Shown here: piece after piece, positions 19,113 to 27,584 of the stretch
How positions within the stretch are numbered: position 1 is the first letter of the stretch
Layout of the letters: every line of letters begins with the position of its first letter
From: Pseudomonadota bacterium
GTDB taxonomy: Bacteria > Pseudomonadota > Gammaproteobacteria > Steroidobacterales > Steroidobacteraceae
Assembly: GCA_018240525.1 (NCBI GenBank)
Contig: JAFEFN010000005.1
Location: 186,001 to 250,000, forward strand
DNA length: 64,000 bases
Direction: 5' to 3'
Made by a program: the position numbers and the translations under genes
The notes under the pieces: model-generated
The model's database searches: none
What the model was told of the DNA's origin: nothing
What the model saw: only the letters and a program-made list of their open reading frames with translations

Positions 19113-20285
19113 ATGAACCCCCTCGCCTGCACCGACAGCGACTTTGGCCTGAGTCCCGAGCTCGAGGAAATCCGCCGCCAGGTGCGTCGCTTCGCCAGCG
19201 AGGCGATCGCCCCGCGCGCCGCGGAGATCGACCGCAGCAACCAGTTCCCGCGCGAGCTGTGGCCCGCCCTGGGCGAGCAGGGCCTGCTCGGGGTCACCGT
19301 GCCCGAGCGCTTCGGCGGCGCCGCGCTCGGCTACCTCGCGCACACGGTCATCATGGAGGAGATCTCGCGCGCCTCCGGGGCCGTCGGCCTCTCCTATGGA
19401 GCCCATTCCAACCTGTGCGTCAACCAGCTCGCCCTGAACGGCACCGATGAGCAGCGCGCGCGCTACCTGCCGCGACTGCTGAGCGGCGAGCACGTCGGCG
19501 CGCTCGCCATGTCCGAGCCCGGCGCCGGCTCCGACGTCGTCTCCATGCAGCTGCGCGCGGAGCGGCGCGGCGGCCACTACCTGCTCACCGGCCGCAAGAT
19601 GTGGATCACCAACGGGCCGGATGCGGATGTTTTCGTCGTCTACGCCAAGTCCGACGCCGCTGCCGGCCCGCGTGGCATCACCGCCTTCATCGTCGAGCGC
19701 GGCATGCCTGGCTTTAGCACGGCGCAGAAGCTGGACAAGCTCGGCATGCGCGGCTCGGGCACCTGCGAACTGGTGTTCGAGCAGTGCGCGGTGCCGGCCG
19801 CCAACGTGCTCGGCGCCGAGCACGGCGGGGTGCGCGTGCTCATGAGCGGCCTGGACTACGAGCGCGTGGTGCTCGCCGGCGGACCGCTCGGGCTCATGGC
19901 CGCGGCCCTGGACGTCGTGCTGCCCTACGTGCGCGAGCGCCGCCAGTTCGGCCAGCCGATCGGCACCTTCGAGCTGATGCAGGGCAAGATCGCGGACATG
20001 TACGCCGCCCTGAACGCCTCGCGCTCGTACGTGTACTGCGTGGCGCGCGCCTGCGACACCGGCACGGTGAGCCGGCGCGACGCGGCCGCGTGCATCCTGT
20101 TCGCCGCCGAGCGCGCCACGCAGGCCTCGCTCGAGGCCATCCAGGCCCTGGGCGGTAACGGCTACATCAACGACTACAGCACGGGCCGGCTGCTGCGCGA
20201 TGCCAAGCTCTACGAGATCGGGGCCGGCACGCAGGAGATCCGCCGCATGCTGATCGGCCGCGAGCTGTTCGAGGCGGCCGCGTGA
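19113..20285 (+). CDS. liuA: Isovaleryl-CoA dehydrogenase
   Basis: 390-residue FAD acyl-CoA dehydrogenase oxidising isovaleryl-CoA to 3-methylcrotonyl-CoA, the substrate of the neighbouring carboxylase. Motifs include [62 protein letters not shown] (whose Glu is the catalytic base in isovaleryl-CoA dehydrogenases) and [12 protein letters not shown]. The stop overlaps the GntR regulator start as GTGA. The rest of the leucine pathway (methylglutaconyl-CoA hydratase, HMG-CoA lyase) is not in this window. Confidence 0.94.
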   Translation: MNPLACTDSDFGLSPELEEIRRQVRRFASEAIAPRAAEIDRSNQFPRELWPALGEQGLLGVTVPERFGGAALGYLAHTVIMEEISRASGAVGLSYGAHSNLCVNQLALNGTDEQRARYLPRLLSGEHVGALAMSEPGAGSDVVSMQLRAERRGGHYLLTGRKMWITNGPDADVFVVYAKSDAAAGPRGITAFIVERGMPGFSTAQKLDKLGMRGSGTCELVFEQCAVPAANVLGAEHGGVRVLMSGLDYERVVLAGGPLGLMAAALDVVLPYVRERRQFGQPIGTFELMQGKIADMYAALNASRSYVYCVARACDTGTVSRRDAAACILFAAERATQASLEAIQALGGNGYINDYSTGRLLRDAKLYEIGAGTQEIRRMLIGRELFEAAA

Positions 20286-21013
20286 GCGTCGAGTTCGACC
20301 AGATCCCCTTCGAGCCGGCGTACCGCAAGGTCGCCGACGCCATCGGCGAGCGCATCCTGACGCGCGTGCTGCGCGAGGGCGAACGCCTGCCGCCGGAGAC
20401 CGAGCTCGCCCGCCAGTTCGGCGTGCACCGCTCCACCGTGCGCGAGGCGCTGCGCGAGCTGCAGAGCCGCGGCCTGCTCGAGCGCCGCACCGGCTCGAAG
20501 CGCATGTCCGTGAGCCGCCCGCCCCACGAGCGCATCGCCGCCGGCGTCAGCCAGGCGCTGCTGCTGCACGATGTGACGGTGCGCGAGGTGTGGCAGGCGC
20601 TGACCATCCTCGAGCCACCGATCGCCGGCAGCGCCGCGCTCGCCCGCAGCGCGCAGGACCTGCTCGCGCTGGATGCCGCGGCGGCGGCGTTCAGCGCCCG
20701 CCGGGCCGGCGCCGAGGAGGCCGTGCGCTGCACCACCGAGGTGTTCCGCTGCATCGCCCGCGCCACGCACAACACCGTGCTCGGCCTGGCCCAGGAGCCG
20801 CTGCTGCAGCTGCTGGAGCCCTCGCTGCGCGTGATCATCGACAAGGTGCCCCAGGCGCGCTCGCGCATCGCCCTGGCGCACGAGCAGCTGCGCACCTCGA
20901 TCCACTCCGGGGACGAGTCGCAGGCGCGGCGCTGGATGGAGCGGCACATCGCCGACTTCAGGCGCGGCTACGAACTGGCCGGCATCGACCTGGGGCTCGT
21001 GCTGACCCTGTAA
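20282..21013 (+). CDS. GntR-family (FadR subfamily) transcriptional regulator
   Basis: 243 residues. The N-terminal winged helix-turn-helix ([44 protein letters not shown], residues about 22-66) is followed by an all-helical FCD-type effector domain with conserved His and Arg positions. It is translationally coupled to isovaleryl-CoA dehydrogenase by a GTGA overlap. A perfect operator-like palindrome for this subfamily lies in the promoter of the cluster. It is therefore the likely local regulator of leucine/isovalerate catabolism, a role usually filled by the MerR-type LiuR in gammaproteobacteria. The effector is unknown, possibly an acyl-CoA intermediate. Confidence 0.87.
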   Translation: MSVEFDQIPFEPAYRKVADAIGERILTRVLREGERLPPETELARQFGVHRSTVREALRELQSRGLLERRTGSKRMSVSRPPHERIAAGVSQALLLHDVTVREVWQALTILEPPIAGSAALARSAQDLLALDAAAAAFSARRAGAEEAVRCTTEVFRCIARATHNTVLGLAQEPLLQLLEPSLRVIIDKVPQARSRIALAHEQLRTSIHSGDESQARRWMERHIADFRRGYELAGIDLGLVLTL

Positions 21014-21134
21014 CACCGGCGCGGCGCGGCCGGCATCCCCCGCTCATAACGGGTGCTTCTGTCACCATGACCCGAAGGTCCGACGCCGCCCGCTCCAGCG
21101 GCTAGGATGCCTGCCCGGATCGCAGGAGGCAGGC

Positions 21135-21911
21135 ATGGCAAGCGTGGGAGTCGAGCGGGTGTTGTCGGTGCGGCACTGGACGCCGACGCAGTTCACCTTC
21201 ACCACGACGCGCCATCCCGGGCTGCGCTTCGAGAACGGCCAGTTCCTGATGGTGGGCCTTGCCGGCGCCGGGCGGCCGCTGCTGCGCGCCTACAGCATCG
21301 CCAGCGCCAACCACGAGGAGCACCTCGAGTTCCTCAGCATCAAGGTGCCGGGCGGCCCGCTCACCTCGCGCCTGCAGCACATCCGCAGCGGCGACGAGGT
21401 GCTCATCAGCCGCAAGCCCACCGGCACGCTGCTGCTCGCGGACCTGAACCCCGGGCGGCGGCTGTTCCTGCTCGGTACCGGCACCGGCGCGGCGCCCTTC
21501 CTGGCGCTCATCAAGGACCCCGAGCTCTACGCGCGCTTCGAGCAGGTGGTGCTGGTGCACGGCGTGCGCTGGGCCGCCGAGAGCGCCGTGAGCGATAGCC
21601 AGGTGCAGGCACTGCGCGCGCACGAACTGCTGGGCGAGGCGGCGCGCGCCCAGCTCCTCTACTACCCGGCGGTCACCCGCGAGCCGCACCCGCACCGGGG
21701 CCGGCTGACCACGCTCCTGCGGAGCGGGCAGCTGCTCGCCGAGCTCGGCCTGCCGGCCCTCGATGCGGCGCAGGACCGGGCCATGGTGTGCGGAAGTCCC
21801 GCCATGCTCGCGGACACCTGCGCCCTGCTCGACGCCCACGGGCTGCGCCCCTCCCCCGGCATCGGCGAGCCGGGCGACTACCTCATCGAGCGCGCCTTCG
21901 TCAGCGGCTGA
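21135..21911 (+). CDS. fpr: Ferredoxin--NADP reductase
   Basis: 258-residue flavoenzyme moving electrons between NADPH and ferredoxin or flavodoxin. The FAD-binding motif RAYSIASA, the glycine-rich GTGTGAAPFLALI that binds NADP, and the late MVCGSPAM motif are present. Length and spacing match bacterial Fpr. The ATG at 21135 has AGGAGG eight bases upstream. It is probably a separate unit, 121 nt after the GntR gene, with its own TAGGAT-like -10 in that gap. Confidence 0.9.
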   Translation: MASVGVERVLSVRHWTPTQFTFTTTRHPGLRFENGQFLMVGLAGAGRPLLRAYSIASANHEEHLEFLSIKVPGGPLTSRLQHIRSGDEVLISRKPTGTLLLADLNPGRRLFLLGTGTGAAPFLALIKDPELYARFEQVVLVHGVRWAAESAVSDSQVQALRAHELLGEAARAQLLYYPAVTREPHPHRGRLTTLLRSGQLLAELGLPALDAAQDRAMVCGSPAMLADTCALLDAHGLRPSPGIGEPGDYLIERAFVSG

Positions 21912-21921
21912 GGCACGCGCC

Positions 21922-22554
21922 TCAGTGGCCGCCCTCGACGATCAGCCCCGCATCGCCGAGCGCGCCGGCCAGCGCCGCCTCCAGCCGCTGCGCCTCGGCA
22001 CGTCCCACGTACTGCAGGTGCAGCACCGGCCCGGTGAGCACCTCGAGGCCGCGCTTGAGCACGCTGCCGGCGGCGCGGATGCCGGCCTTGTGCTGGTCGA
22101 AGCGCTGCGCGGCCGGGTAGGAACTCATACCCACGTAGACCCCATACGGCCCGCGGCGGCGGTCCTCGAAGTCCAGCAGCACCAGGTACAGGTGCGTGCG
22201 GCCGCGGGTGCGGGCCTGGAAACCCTGCGCCACCTGGTAGGCGGCGGGCAGCCAGTCGATGTAGCGCATCGGCAGCCACTCGGGGATGGAGGCGGCGGCG
22301 CGCGCCCACAACTGCTCGAGCTTCTGCTCGATGCCCGCGGGGAACTCGCCCCGCATCCACAGCTCGTGCACGCAGTGCGCGCCCGCGGCGCCATCGGCCT
22401 GCGTGAGCGCCGCGGCGAACTGCGCCTCGAGCTGCGCGCGCGTGCGGGCGGCCAGCGGCCGCGCGCCCGGCGATGCTGCCGCGGGTGCGGGGCGCGCCCG
22501 CCCCTTCAGCGCGCGGCGGCGACCCGTGCGTTGCGGTGGGCGGCCAGCAGCCAC
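21922..22554 (-). CDS. GIY-YIG-like domain protein of unknown role
   Basis: About 195-210 residues. The C-terminal half contains THLYLVLLDFEDRRRGPYGVYVGMSSYPAAQRFDQHKAG, which fits the core of a GIY-YIG fold (strand, YVGMS, then an Arg-containing helix) and is followed by a late Glu-rich helix. I see no other motif. The start is unclear: coding character begins by ARTRAQLEAQF, upstream of any ATG. GTG 22554 (GGGGG six bases before it) overlaps the MFS gene end by 49 nt, and a CTG at 22509 overlapping that stop is the alternative. Catalytic competence cannot be judged. Confidence 0.6.
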   Translation of the reverse strand: MAAGRPPQRTGRRRALKGRARPAPAAASPGARPLAARTRAQLEAQFAAALTQADGAAGAHCVHELWMRGEFPAGIEQKLEQLWARAAASIPEWLPMRYIDWLPAAYQVAQGFQARTRGRTHLYLVLLDFEDRRRGPYGVYVGMSSYPAAQRFDQHKAGIRAAGSVLKRGLEVLTGPVLHLQYVGRAEAQRLEAALAGALGDAGLIVEGGH

Positions 22555-23777
22555 ACCAGGCCCCCGATGAGGATCGCGACCGGGACGATGAGCACGGCAT
22601 GTGCCAGCGAGCCGAGCTGGTCGGACACGTAACCGATCAGCGGCGGGGACGGCACATCGCCCAGCAGGTGGATCGCCATCATGCTCAGTGCCACCGCGGA
22701 GGCGCGCTCCAGCGGGGAGACCACGTTGACGATCGCCGCATTGATGGGCCCGGTCGACATGAACATCAGCAGCTCCGCGACGATGAGCGCACCCATGTAC
22801 ACCGGGTGTGACTGCGCGGACAGCGCCACGTAGGCGGCCGGGGCGGCCAGCAGCGTGGCCGCGCCGGAGAACCACAGGTACGCCTGGCGCGAGTAGCGCA
22901 GCAGGAAGTCGGCGATCCATCCGCCCGCGAACGTGCCGATGAAGCCGGTGATCACCACGATCTCGCCGAAGCTCACCGAGGCCTGCTCCATCGGGATGCC
23001 GCGCACGCGCTCGAGGAAGGCCGGCATCCAGAAGGCCAGGCCGCCCAGGGCGAAGGTGTAGGCCGCATAGCCGAGCACGACGAGCATGTACGGCCCGCGC
23101 CTGAGCAGGCTCCAGTACCGGGCCAGCGGGCTGTGCGCGGGCACCGCGGCGGCGGCCGGCGCCCGGTCCTGCGCGCCGCGCGGCGGATCCTTCAGCCACA
23201 GCGCCGCCGCGGCCAGGAGCAGCCCCGGCGCCCCGGCGACGAAGAAGGCCGCACGCCATCCGTGCCGATGGCCGATCAGGCCCCCGAGGATGTAGCCCAG
23301 GGCCGAACCCACCGGGATGGCCATGTTGAGCACCGCGTAGACACGTGCCCGGTCGGGCGCCGGGAAGAGGTCCGCGAGCATCGCCGCCGCGATCGCCACG
23401 AAGGCGGCCTCGCCGATGCCCACCAGCGCGCGCGCCGCCAGCAGGTGGCCGTAGCCGTGCGCGAAGCCGGCCAGGCAGGTGGCGATGCTCCACAGTCCTA
23501 CCCCGAGGGCGACCGCGTGCGTGCGCGAGCGCCGGTCGCCCCAGGCGCCGAACACCGGGGCGGCGAACACGTAGACGATCATGAAGGCGGTCACCAGCCA
23601 GCCGAGCTGCGCATCCGACAGCCCCATCTCGCCCTTGATCTGCTGCAGCAGCGGCGCGATGACGAAGCGGTCGAGGTAGTTCAGCAGGTTGATCGCGGTG
23701 AAGACCCCCAGCGTCCACAGCGCGGCGCGGCGCGGGATGGCGCGGGGGGAATCCGGGGCGGTCGCATCCGTGGGCAC
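22506..23777 (-). CDS. MFS transporter, spinster-like
   Basis: 423 residues with about twelve membrane helices. The first helix carries NLLNYLDRFVIAPLL, and the loop-2 motif is FGAWGDRRSRTHAV. GIGEAAFVAIAAAMLADLFP in helix 5 is typical of spinster-type major facilitators, which export or import organic anions, lipids or sugars. The substrate is not predictable. It stands on the minus strand between the LytTR regulator and the GIY-YIG-like gene, overlapping the latter. Confidence 0.85.
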   Translation of the reverse strand: MPTDATAPDSPRAIPRRAALWTLGVFTAINLLNYLDRFVIAPLLQQIKGEMGLSDAQLGWLVTAFMIVYVFAAPVFGAWGDRRSRTHAVALGVGLWSIATCLAGFAHGYGHLLAARALVGIGEAAFVAIAAAMLADLFPAPDRARVYAVLNMAIPVGSALGYILGGLIGHRHGWRAAFFVAGAPGLLLAAAALWLKDPPRGAQDRAPAAAAVPAHSPLARYWSLLRRGPYMLVVLGYAAYTFALGGLAFWMPAFLERVRGIPMEQASVSFGEIVVITGFIGTFAGGWIADFLLRYSRQAYLWFSGAATLLAAPAAYVALSAQSHPVYMGALIVAELLMFMSTGPINAAIVNVVSPLERASAVALSMMAIHLLGDVPSPPLIGYVSDQLGSLAHAVLIVPVAILIGGLVWLLAAHRNARVAAAR

Positions 23778-23800
23778 GGACGCGACTTTACCGTGCCCGC

Positions 23801-23834
23801 TCAGCCGGGCGCGAGCTTCAGCCGGGCGCGAGCT
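23801..23834. repeat. 17-bp perfect tandem duplication at the regulator stop codon
   Basis: TCAGCCGGGCGCGAGCT occurs at 23801-23817 and again at 23818-23834, with a third partial copy (TCAGCCG) following. The unit includes the complement of the stop codon, so both copies would give the same C-terminus. Confidence 0.9.
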
Positions 23835-24603
23835 TCAGCCGCTCGAAGTACTGCCGCACCGGCTCGCGGTAGCCCTCGGAGCTGGTCACCGTCGTGCCCC
23901 CGGCCACCACCAGGATGAAGTCCCCGCGCGGCGTGCGGCTGATCTGCCTGACGTGCCGGGTGTTGACCAGACAGGAGCGGCTGATGCGCAGCATCGGCTG
24001 CCCCTGGAAGGACTTCTCCGCCTGCTGCAGCGTGCTGCGGGCGTGGAAGCTGTCGCGACCGATCACGAGGCGCACGTAGTTGCGGTCGGCCTCGACCAGC
24101 TCCACCTGGCTGACCTCCAGCATGTGCAGCCGCCCACCGTTCTCACCCAGCACCCGCGGCTGCGCCTCGGCCTGGCCGCGGGCCTGGCGCTCGAGCTGCT
24201 CCAGCAGGCTCGCCAGCGCTCCCTGCCGGTCGAAGCTGCCGGCGGACTCGTGGCGGCGCCGCACGCGCGCGAGCATGGCCTTGAAGCGCGCATCGTCAAA
24301 GGGCTTGAGCAGGTAGTCGACCGCGCTCACCTCGAAGGCCTCGAGCGCGTAGTGGTCGTAGGCGGTGACGAACACGATGAGCGGCAGCATGGCCGGGTCG
24401 AGCGAGCGTGCCAGCTCCATGCCGGTCATCGAGTCCATCTGGATGTCCAGAAACAGCAGCTGCGGCGGCCGCTGCCGGATGGCCGCGAGCGCGGCGCGCG
24501 GGTCGCCATATTCGCCGACCACCTGCAGGTCAGGCTCGCGCGCGCAGCACTCGCGCACGCTGCGCCGCGCCGCCGGCTCGTCATCGACAATCATCACGTC
24601 CAT
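23818..24603 (-). CDS. LytTR-family response regulator
   Basis: 261 residues. The receiver domain (DVMIVDDEPAARR, phospho-acceptor Asp in LLFLDIQMDSMTG, switch FVTAYDHYALEAFEVSAVDYLLKPF) is joined to a C-terminal LytTR DNA-binding domain (VELVEADRNYVRLV, LRISRSCLVNTRHV). The ATG overlaps the kinase stop as ATGA, so the two form an operon. The last codons and stop lie in a 17-bp unit that is perfectly duplicated downstream. Likely target genes are not evident, although membrane or exported functions are usual for this family. Confidence 0.92.
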   Translation of the reverse strand: MDVMIVDDEPAARRSVRECCAREPDLQVVGEYGDPRAALAAIRQRPPQLLFLDIQMDSMTGMELARSLDPAMLPLIVFVTAYDHYALEAFEVSAVDYLLKPFDDARFKAMLARVRRRHESAGSFDRQGALASLLEQLERQARGQAEAQPRVLGENGGRLHMLEVSQVELVEADRNYVRLVIGRDSFHARSTLQQAEKSFQGQPMLRISRSCLVNTRHVRQISRTPRGDFILVVAGGTTVTSSEGYREPVRQYFERLKLAPG

Positions 24604-25823
24604 CACGGGGCGGACTCCGCCCGCGCCGGTTCCGGTCCGTCGCGCAAGAGCGGCATGCTGATCCGCGCCACCCACAGCTGGGTACCCTCCGGCGCGGCGC
24701 TGAAACGGGCGCGCTCGCCGAACTGCACCTGCAGCCGCTCGCGCACGTTGTGCAGGCCGATCCCCGCCGCCCCCGGCTCGCGGCCGGCAGCGATGGTGTT
24801 GCTGACCCGCAGCAGCAGGCTCTCTCCGGCCACCTCGTATTCCACGCGGATGATCACCGCCCCCTCGTGGCCGGCCAGGCCGTGCACCACCGCGTTCTCG
24901 ACCAGCGGCTGCAGGATCAGGCTCGGCACCCACAGCGCGGGCACCCCGCCGCGCGGGGGCACGATGACGGTGAGCCGGTCGGCGAAGCGCTTCTGCTGCA
25001 GCTCCAGGTAGAGCGTGACGAACTGCAGCTCGTCGGCCAGCCGCGAGAACTCGCGCTCGCCGGCCGTGAGCAGCCGTCGCAGCAGGTCACCGAGCTGCAC
25101 GACCATCGTCTGAGCGGCCGGCGGGTCCCAGGCAATCTGCCCGCGGATGGTGTGCAGCAGGTTGAACAGGGTGTGCGGGGACAGCTGCATGCGCAGCGTC
25201 GCCAGGTGCGCCTGCGTGAGCGCCCGTTCCAGCGCGCTCGAGCGCAGCTGCGCATCGCGCAGCTGCCGGAAGACCGCAACCCCGGTGACCAGGGCCAGCC
25301 CGAAGCAATAGGTCACCAGAGAGTTGGTGGCGCTGGCCAGCCAGATCGGGATCTCCGGTCCGGACATGAAGTCGCTCCACCCGGACATGTCGTGCATGTG
25401 CGGGCCGCCGGTGCCGAACCAGAGCGACGCCAGATGCTCGCACCCGGCCAGCGTCGGCGCGGGCAGCGCGGCGAACAGCACCGCGAGCCCGAGCTGGATC
25501 GGCAGTGCGCGCCACAGCGGCGACCAGCCGGTGCGCAGCGCGCGCCACATGCACAGGATGAACACGGGGTACAGGAACAGGTGCTGCAGCAGGCGCGCCT
25601 CGGTCGGCGCGAAGATGTGCTCGACCTTCATCGCCGACAGGCTCGCCTGCATGTTGTTGGCATACAGCAGGTTGGAAAGGGCCACGTAGGCCCAGAAGCC
25701 GGTCAGGATCCACAGGTACGGGCGGAAGCGCTCCGGTGCGCCCGCCACGCGCGACTGCGCGCTGCTGCTCGCGACCAGCTCCATCAGTCCCGGCCGATCC
25801 TGCTCCAGGGGCGTGGAACTCAT
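24603..25823 (-). CDS. LytS/YehU-type membrane sensor histidine kinase
   Basis: 406 residues. Several N-terminal membrane helices (about residues 35-210) are followed by a His_kinase domain with the phospho-acceptor in RMQLSPHTLFNLLHTIRGQI and an ATPase domain with PLVENAVVHGL and GAAGIGLHNVRERL. The usual NPHFLFN box appears here as SPHTLFN. It pairs with the overlapping LytTR regulator. The large loop between helices (GCEHLASLWFGTGGPHMHDMS) is His-rich and might bind a ligand or metal, which is speculation. Confidence 0.9.
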   Translation of the reverse strand: MSSTPLEQDRPGLMELVASSSAQSRVAGAPERFRPYLWILTGFWAYVALSNLLYANNMQASLSAMKVEHIFAPTEARLLQHLFLYPVFILCMWRALRTGWSPLWRALPIQLGLAVLFAALPAPTLAGCEHLASLWFGTGGPHMHDMSGWSDFMSGPEIPIWLASATNSLVTYCFGLALVTGVAVFRQLRDAQLRSSALERALTQAHLATLRMQLSPHTLFNLLHTIRGQIAWDPPAAQTMVVQLGDLLRRLLTAGEREFSRLADELQFVTLYLELQQKRFADRLTVIVPPRGGVPALWVPSLILQPLVENAVVHGLAGHEGAVIIRVEYEVAGESLLLRVSNTIAAGREPGAAGIGLHNVRERLQVQFGERARFSAAPEGTQLWVARISMPLLRDGPEPARAESAP

Positions 25824-26179
25824 GCCTGTACCGGCTCCTCTTGCTTGCGGGCCTCAGCGGGCCCGGGAACGCTAGCCTACCCTCACTGCGAGCGCATCGC
25901 GCGCCCACCCGCGCGCGTGCAGGGACGGACCCGTCGTCCGCCGGGACGAGTGCGCTCGCGTGCGCGCAGTCGGCCGCAGGGCCCGCCTCATGCGCACGCA
26001 ACCCGCACCCGGCATGCACCCGCAGGTGCACACGCCGCGCGGGAACGCGCCGGTACGAACACGTCGGGCGCAGGGATCAGTCCGCCCTCCATCGCCTTCG
26101 CAGGCGCTGCCGCCGGGTATCTCATACGCACACCACGCAGATGCGTGTCCTGACCCACCACCGACCGGAGAGAGTGCAC
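25824..26179. other. 356-nt intergenic region between the LytS kinase and UrcA genes
   Basis: A divergent, GC-rich spacer with no convincing reading frame. It should hold the promoters of both genes, but I found no clear -35/-10 pair. It contains several short self-complementary stretches (for example GGCCC...GGGCCC near 25850-25862). The UrcA gene has a purine-rich GGAGAGAG ribosome-binding site at its end. Confidence 0.5.
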
Positions 26180-26554
26180 ATGAAAACCCTGAACGTGATT
26201 CCGAGCCGCGCTGCCCTGTATGCCTTCCTCAGCGCCTGCGTCATCGTGAGCGCCGGTGCTGCCGCGCACGCCGGCGAAGCCTGCGCAGTTGCCGCACCGG
26301 CCCCGCATGCCGCCGGCACCGCGGTGACCGTACGCTTCGCGGACCTGGACGTGTCCACGCGCGACGGGGCCAGCGCCCTGTATGGCCGCATCACCCACGC
26401 GGCCCGCCAGGTCTGCGACAACGGTGACATCCGTGACCTGACGGCACGCGCGGCCGCGGCCAGCTGCGAGCGCGAGGCGGTGGCGCAGGCGGTACACACG
26501 GTCCACAGCCCCCAGCTGGCCGCGCTCATCGACGCGAAGCCGCCGCAGGGTTGA
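26180..26554 (+). CDS. UrcA family secreted protein
   Basis: 124 residues. A signal peptide ends around AAHA, and the mature part carries the UrcA-family pattern VRFADLDVSTRDGASALYGRITHAARQVC, a second Cys, and AVAQAVHTVHSPQLAALI. Two cysteines in the mature part could form a disulfide. The function of the family is unknown; it is common in Caulobacterales, Sphingomonadales and Steroidobacteraceae. ATG 26180 has GGAGAGAG upstream. A stem-loop follows the stop. Confidence 0.85.
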   Translation: MKTLNVIPSRAALYAFLSACVIVSAGAAAHAGEACAVAAPAPHAAGTAVTVRFADLDVSTRDGASALYGRITHAARQVCDNGDIRDLTARAAAASCEREAVAQAVHTVHSPQLAALIDAKPPQG

Positions 26555-26583
26555 GGGGATGACGCTTGAGGCTGGGTGGGTGC

Positions 26584-26602
26584 CCGGGTGGCATCCACCC
26601 GG
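26584..26602. terminator. Stem-loop between convergent genes
   Basis: CCGGGTGG CAT CCACCCGG is a perfect 8-bp stem with a 3-nt loop in the 58-nt gap between the UrcA gene and the convergent aldo/keto reductase gene. No T-run follows on either strand, so it may be an RNA end-protecting hairpin or part of a weak bidirectional terminator. Confidence 0.45.
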
Positions 26603-26612
26603 CCCTCGGAGG

Positions 26613-27575
26613 CTAACCGATGGTGGCCAGCTCCGCGGGCGTCAGCTGCATCGCCGCCGCCGCGAGGTTCTCCTGCAGGTGTCCGACGGAAGAGGTGCCG
26701 GGAATCGGCAGCATGGCCGGCGACTTGGCCAGCAGCCACGCGAGCGCCACCTGGAACACGCTGACCCCGCGCGCCTGCGCCACCGCCTCCACGCCGCGGC
26801 CGGGCTCGTCCTTCTCCAGCCGTGACGCCGAGCCGCTCGCGATCGGCGCCCACGGGATGAACGCCAGCTTTTGAGCCGTGCAGGCATCGAGCACGTCCTG
26901 CGACCGGCGGTCCGAGGCGTTGTAGCGGTTCTGCACCGACACCACCGGGACGATGCGCTGCGCCCGCGCGAGCTCGTCCACCTTGAAGTTGGATACCCCG
27001 ATGTGGCGTATCTTGCCTTCCTTCTGCAGGCGCGCGAGCTCACCCACGGACTCCTCGAGCGGTACCCTCGAGTCGATGGCGTGCAACTGGTACAGATCGA
27101 TGCGCTGCAGGCGCAGCCGCTTGAGGCTCCCCTCGCAGGCCGCGCGCAGGTGCTCCGGACGCCCGTCGGGCACCCAGCTGTTGGGCCCCGGGCGCGTCAG
27201 GCCGCCCTTGGTGGCGATGATCAGGCCGCGCGGGTACGGATACAGCGTGGAGGCGATGAGCTCCTCGTCCACGTTCGGGCCGTAGGCATCGGCGGTATCG
27301 ATGAAGTTCACGCCGAGCTCGAGCGCGCGCAGCAGCACGCGCCTGGCCTCGGCCGGGTCCTTCGCCTCGCCCCAGATGCCATCACCGGTGAGCCGCATCG
27401 CGCCAAAGCCCATGCGGTTGACGGTGAGGTCGCCGCCCAGGCTGATCGTGCCCGCCGCCGCAGCCGGTGCCGCCGGCGTGGCGGACCGCGCCGGCGCGCG
27501 TGGAGTCAGAAGAGAGGCCATGCCAGCGATACCCCCCGCGAGAACCTGCCTGCGCGTCACGTCCGCGATCTTCAT
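26613..27575 (-). CDS. Aldo/keto reductase with Tat-type leader
   Basis: 320 residues. The N-terminus TRRQVLAGGIAGMASLL resembles a twin-arginine signal, followed by an Ala/Pro stretch and the AKR barrel. Catalytic residues appear in order: Asp and Tyr in FIDTADAYGPN, Lys in LIIATKGGL, His in LYQLHAID. The NADP site near the end is seen as IPGTSSVGHLQEN. A reductase exported with a bound cofactor would need Tat transport, consistent with the leader. The substrate is unknown. Confidence 0.85.
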   Translation of the reverse strand: MKIADVTRRQVLAGGIAGMASLLTPRAPARSATPAAPAAAAGTISLGGDLTVNRMGFGAMRLTGDGIWGEAKDPAEARRVLLRALELGVNFIDTADAYGPNVDEELIASTLYPYPRGLIIATKGGLTRPGPNSWVPDGRPEHLRAACEGSLKRLRLQRIDLYQLHAIDSRVPLEESVGELARLQKEGKIRHIGVSNFKVDELARAQRIVPVVSVQNRYNASDRRSQDVLDACTAQKLAFIPWAPIASGSASRLEKDEPGRGVEAVAQARGVSVFQVALAWLLAKSPAMLPIPGTSSVGHLQENLAAAAMQLTPAELATIG

Positions 27576-27584
27576 GCGCCGATC

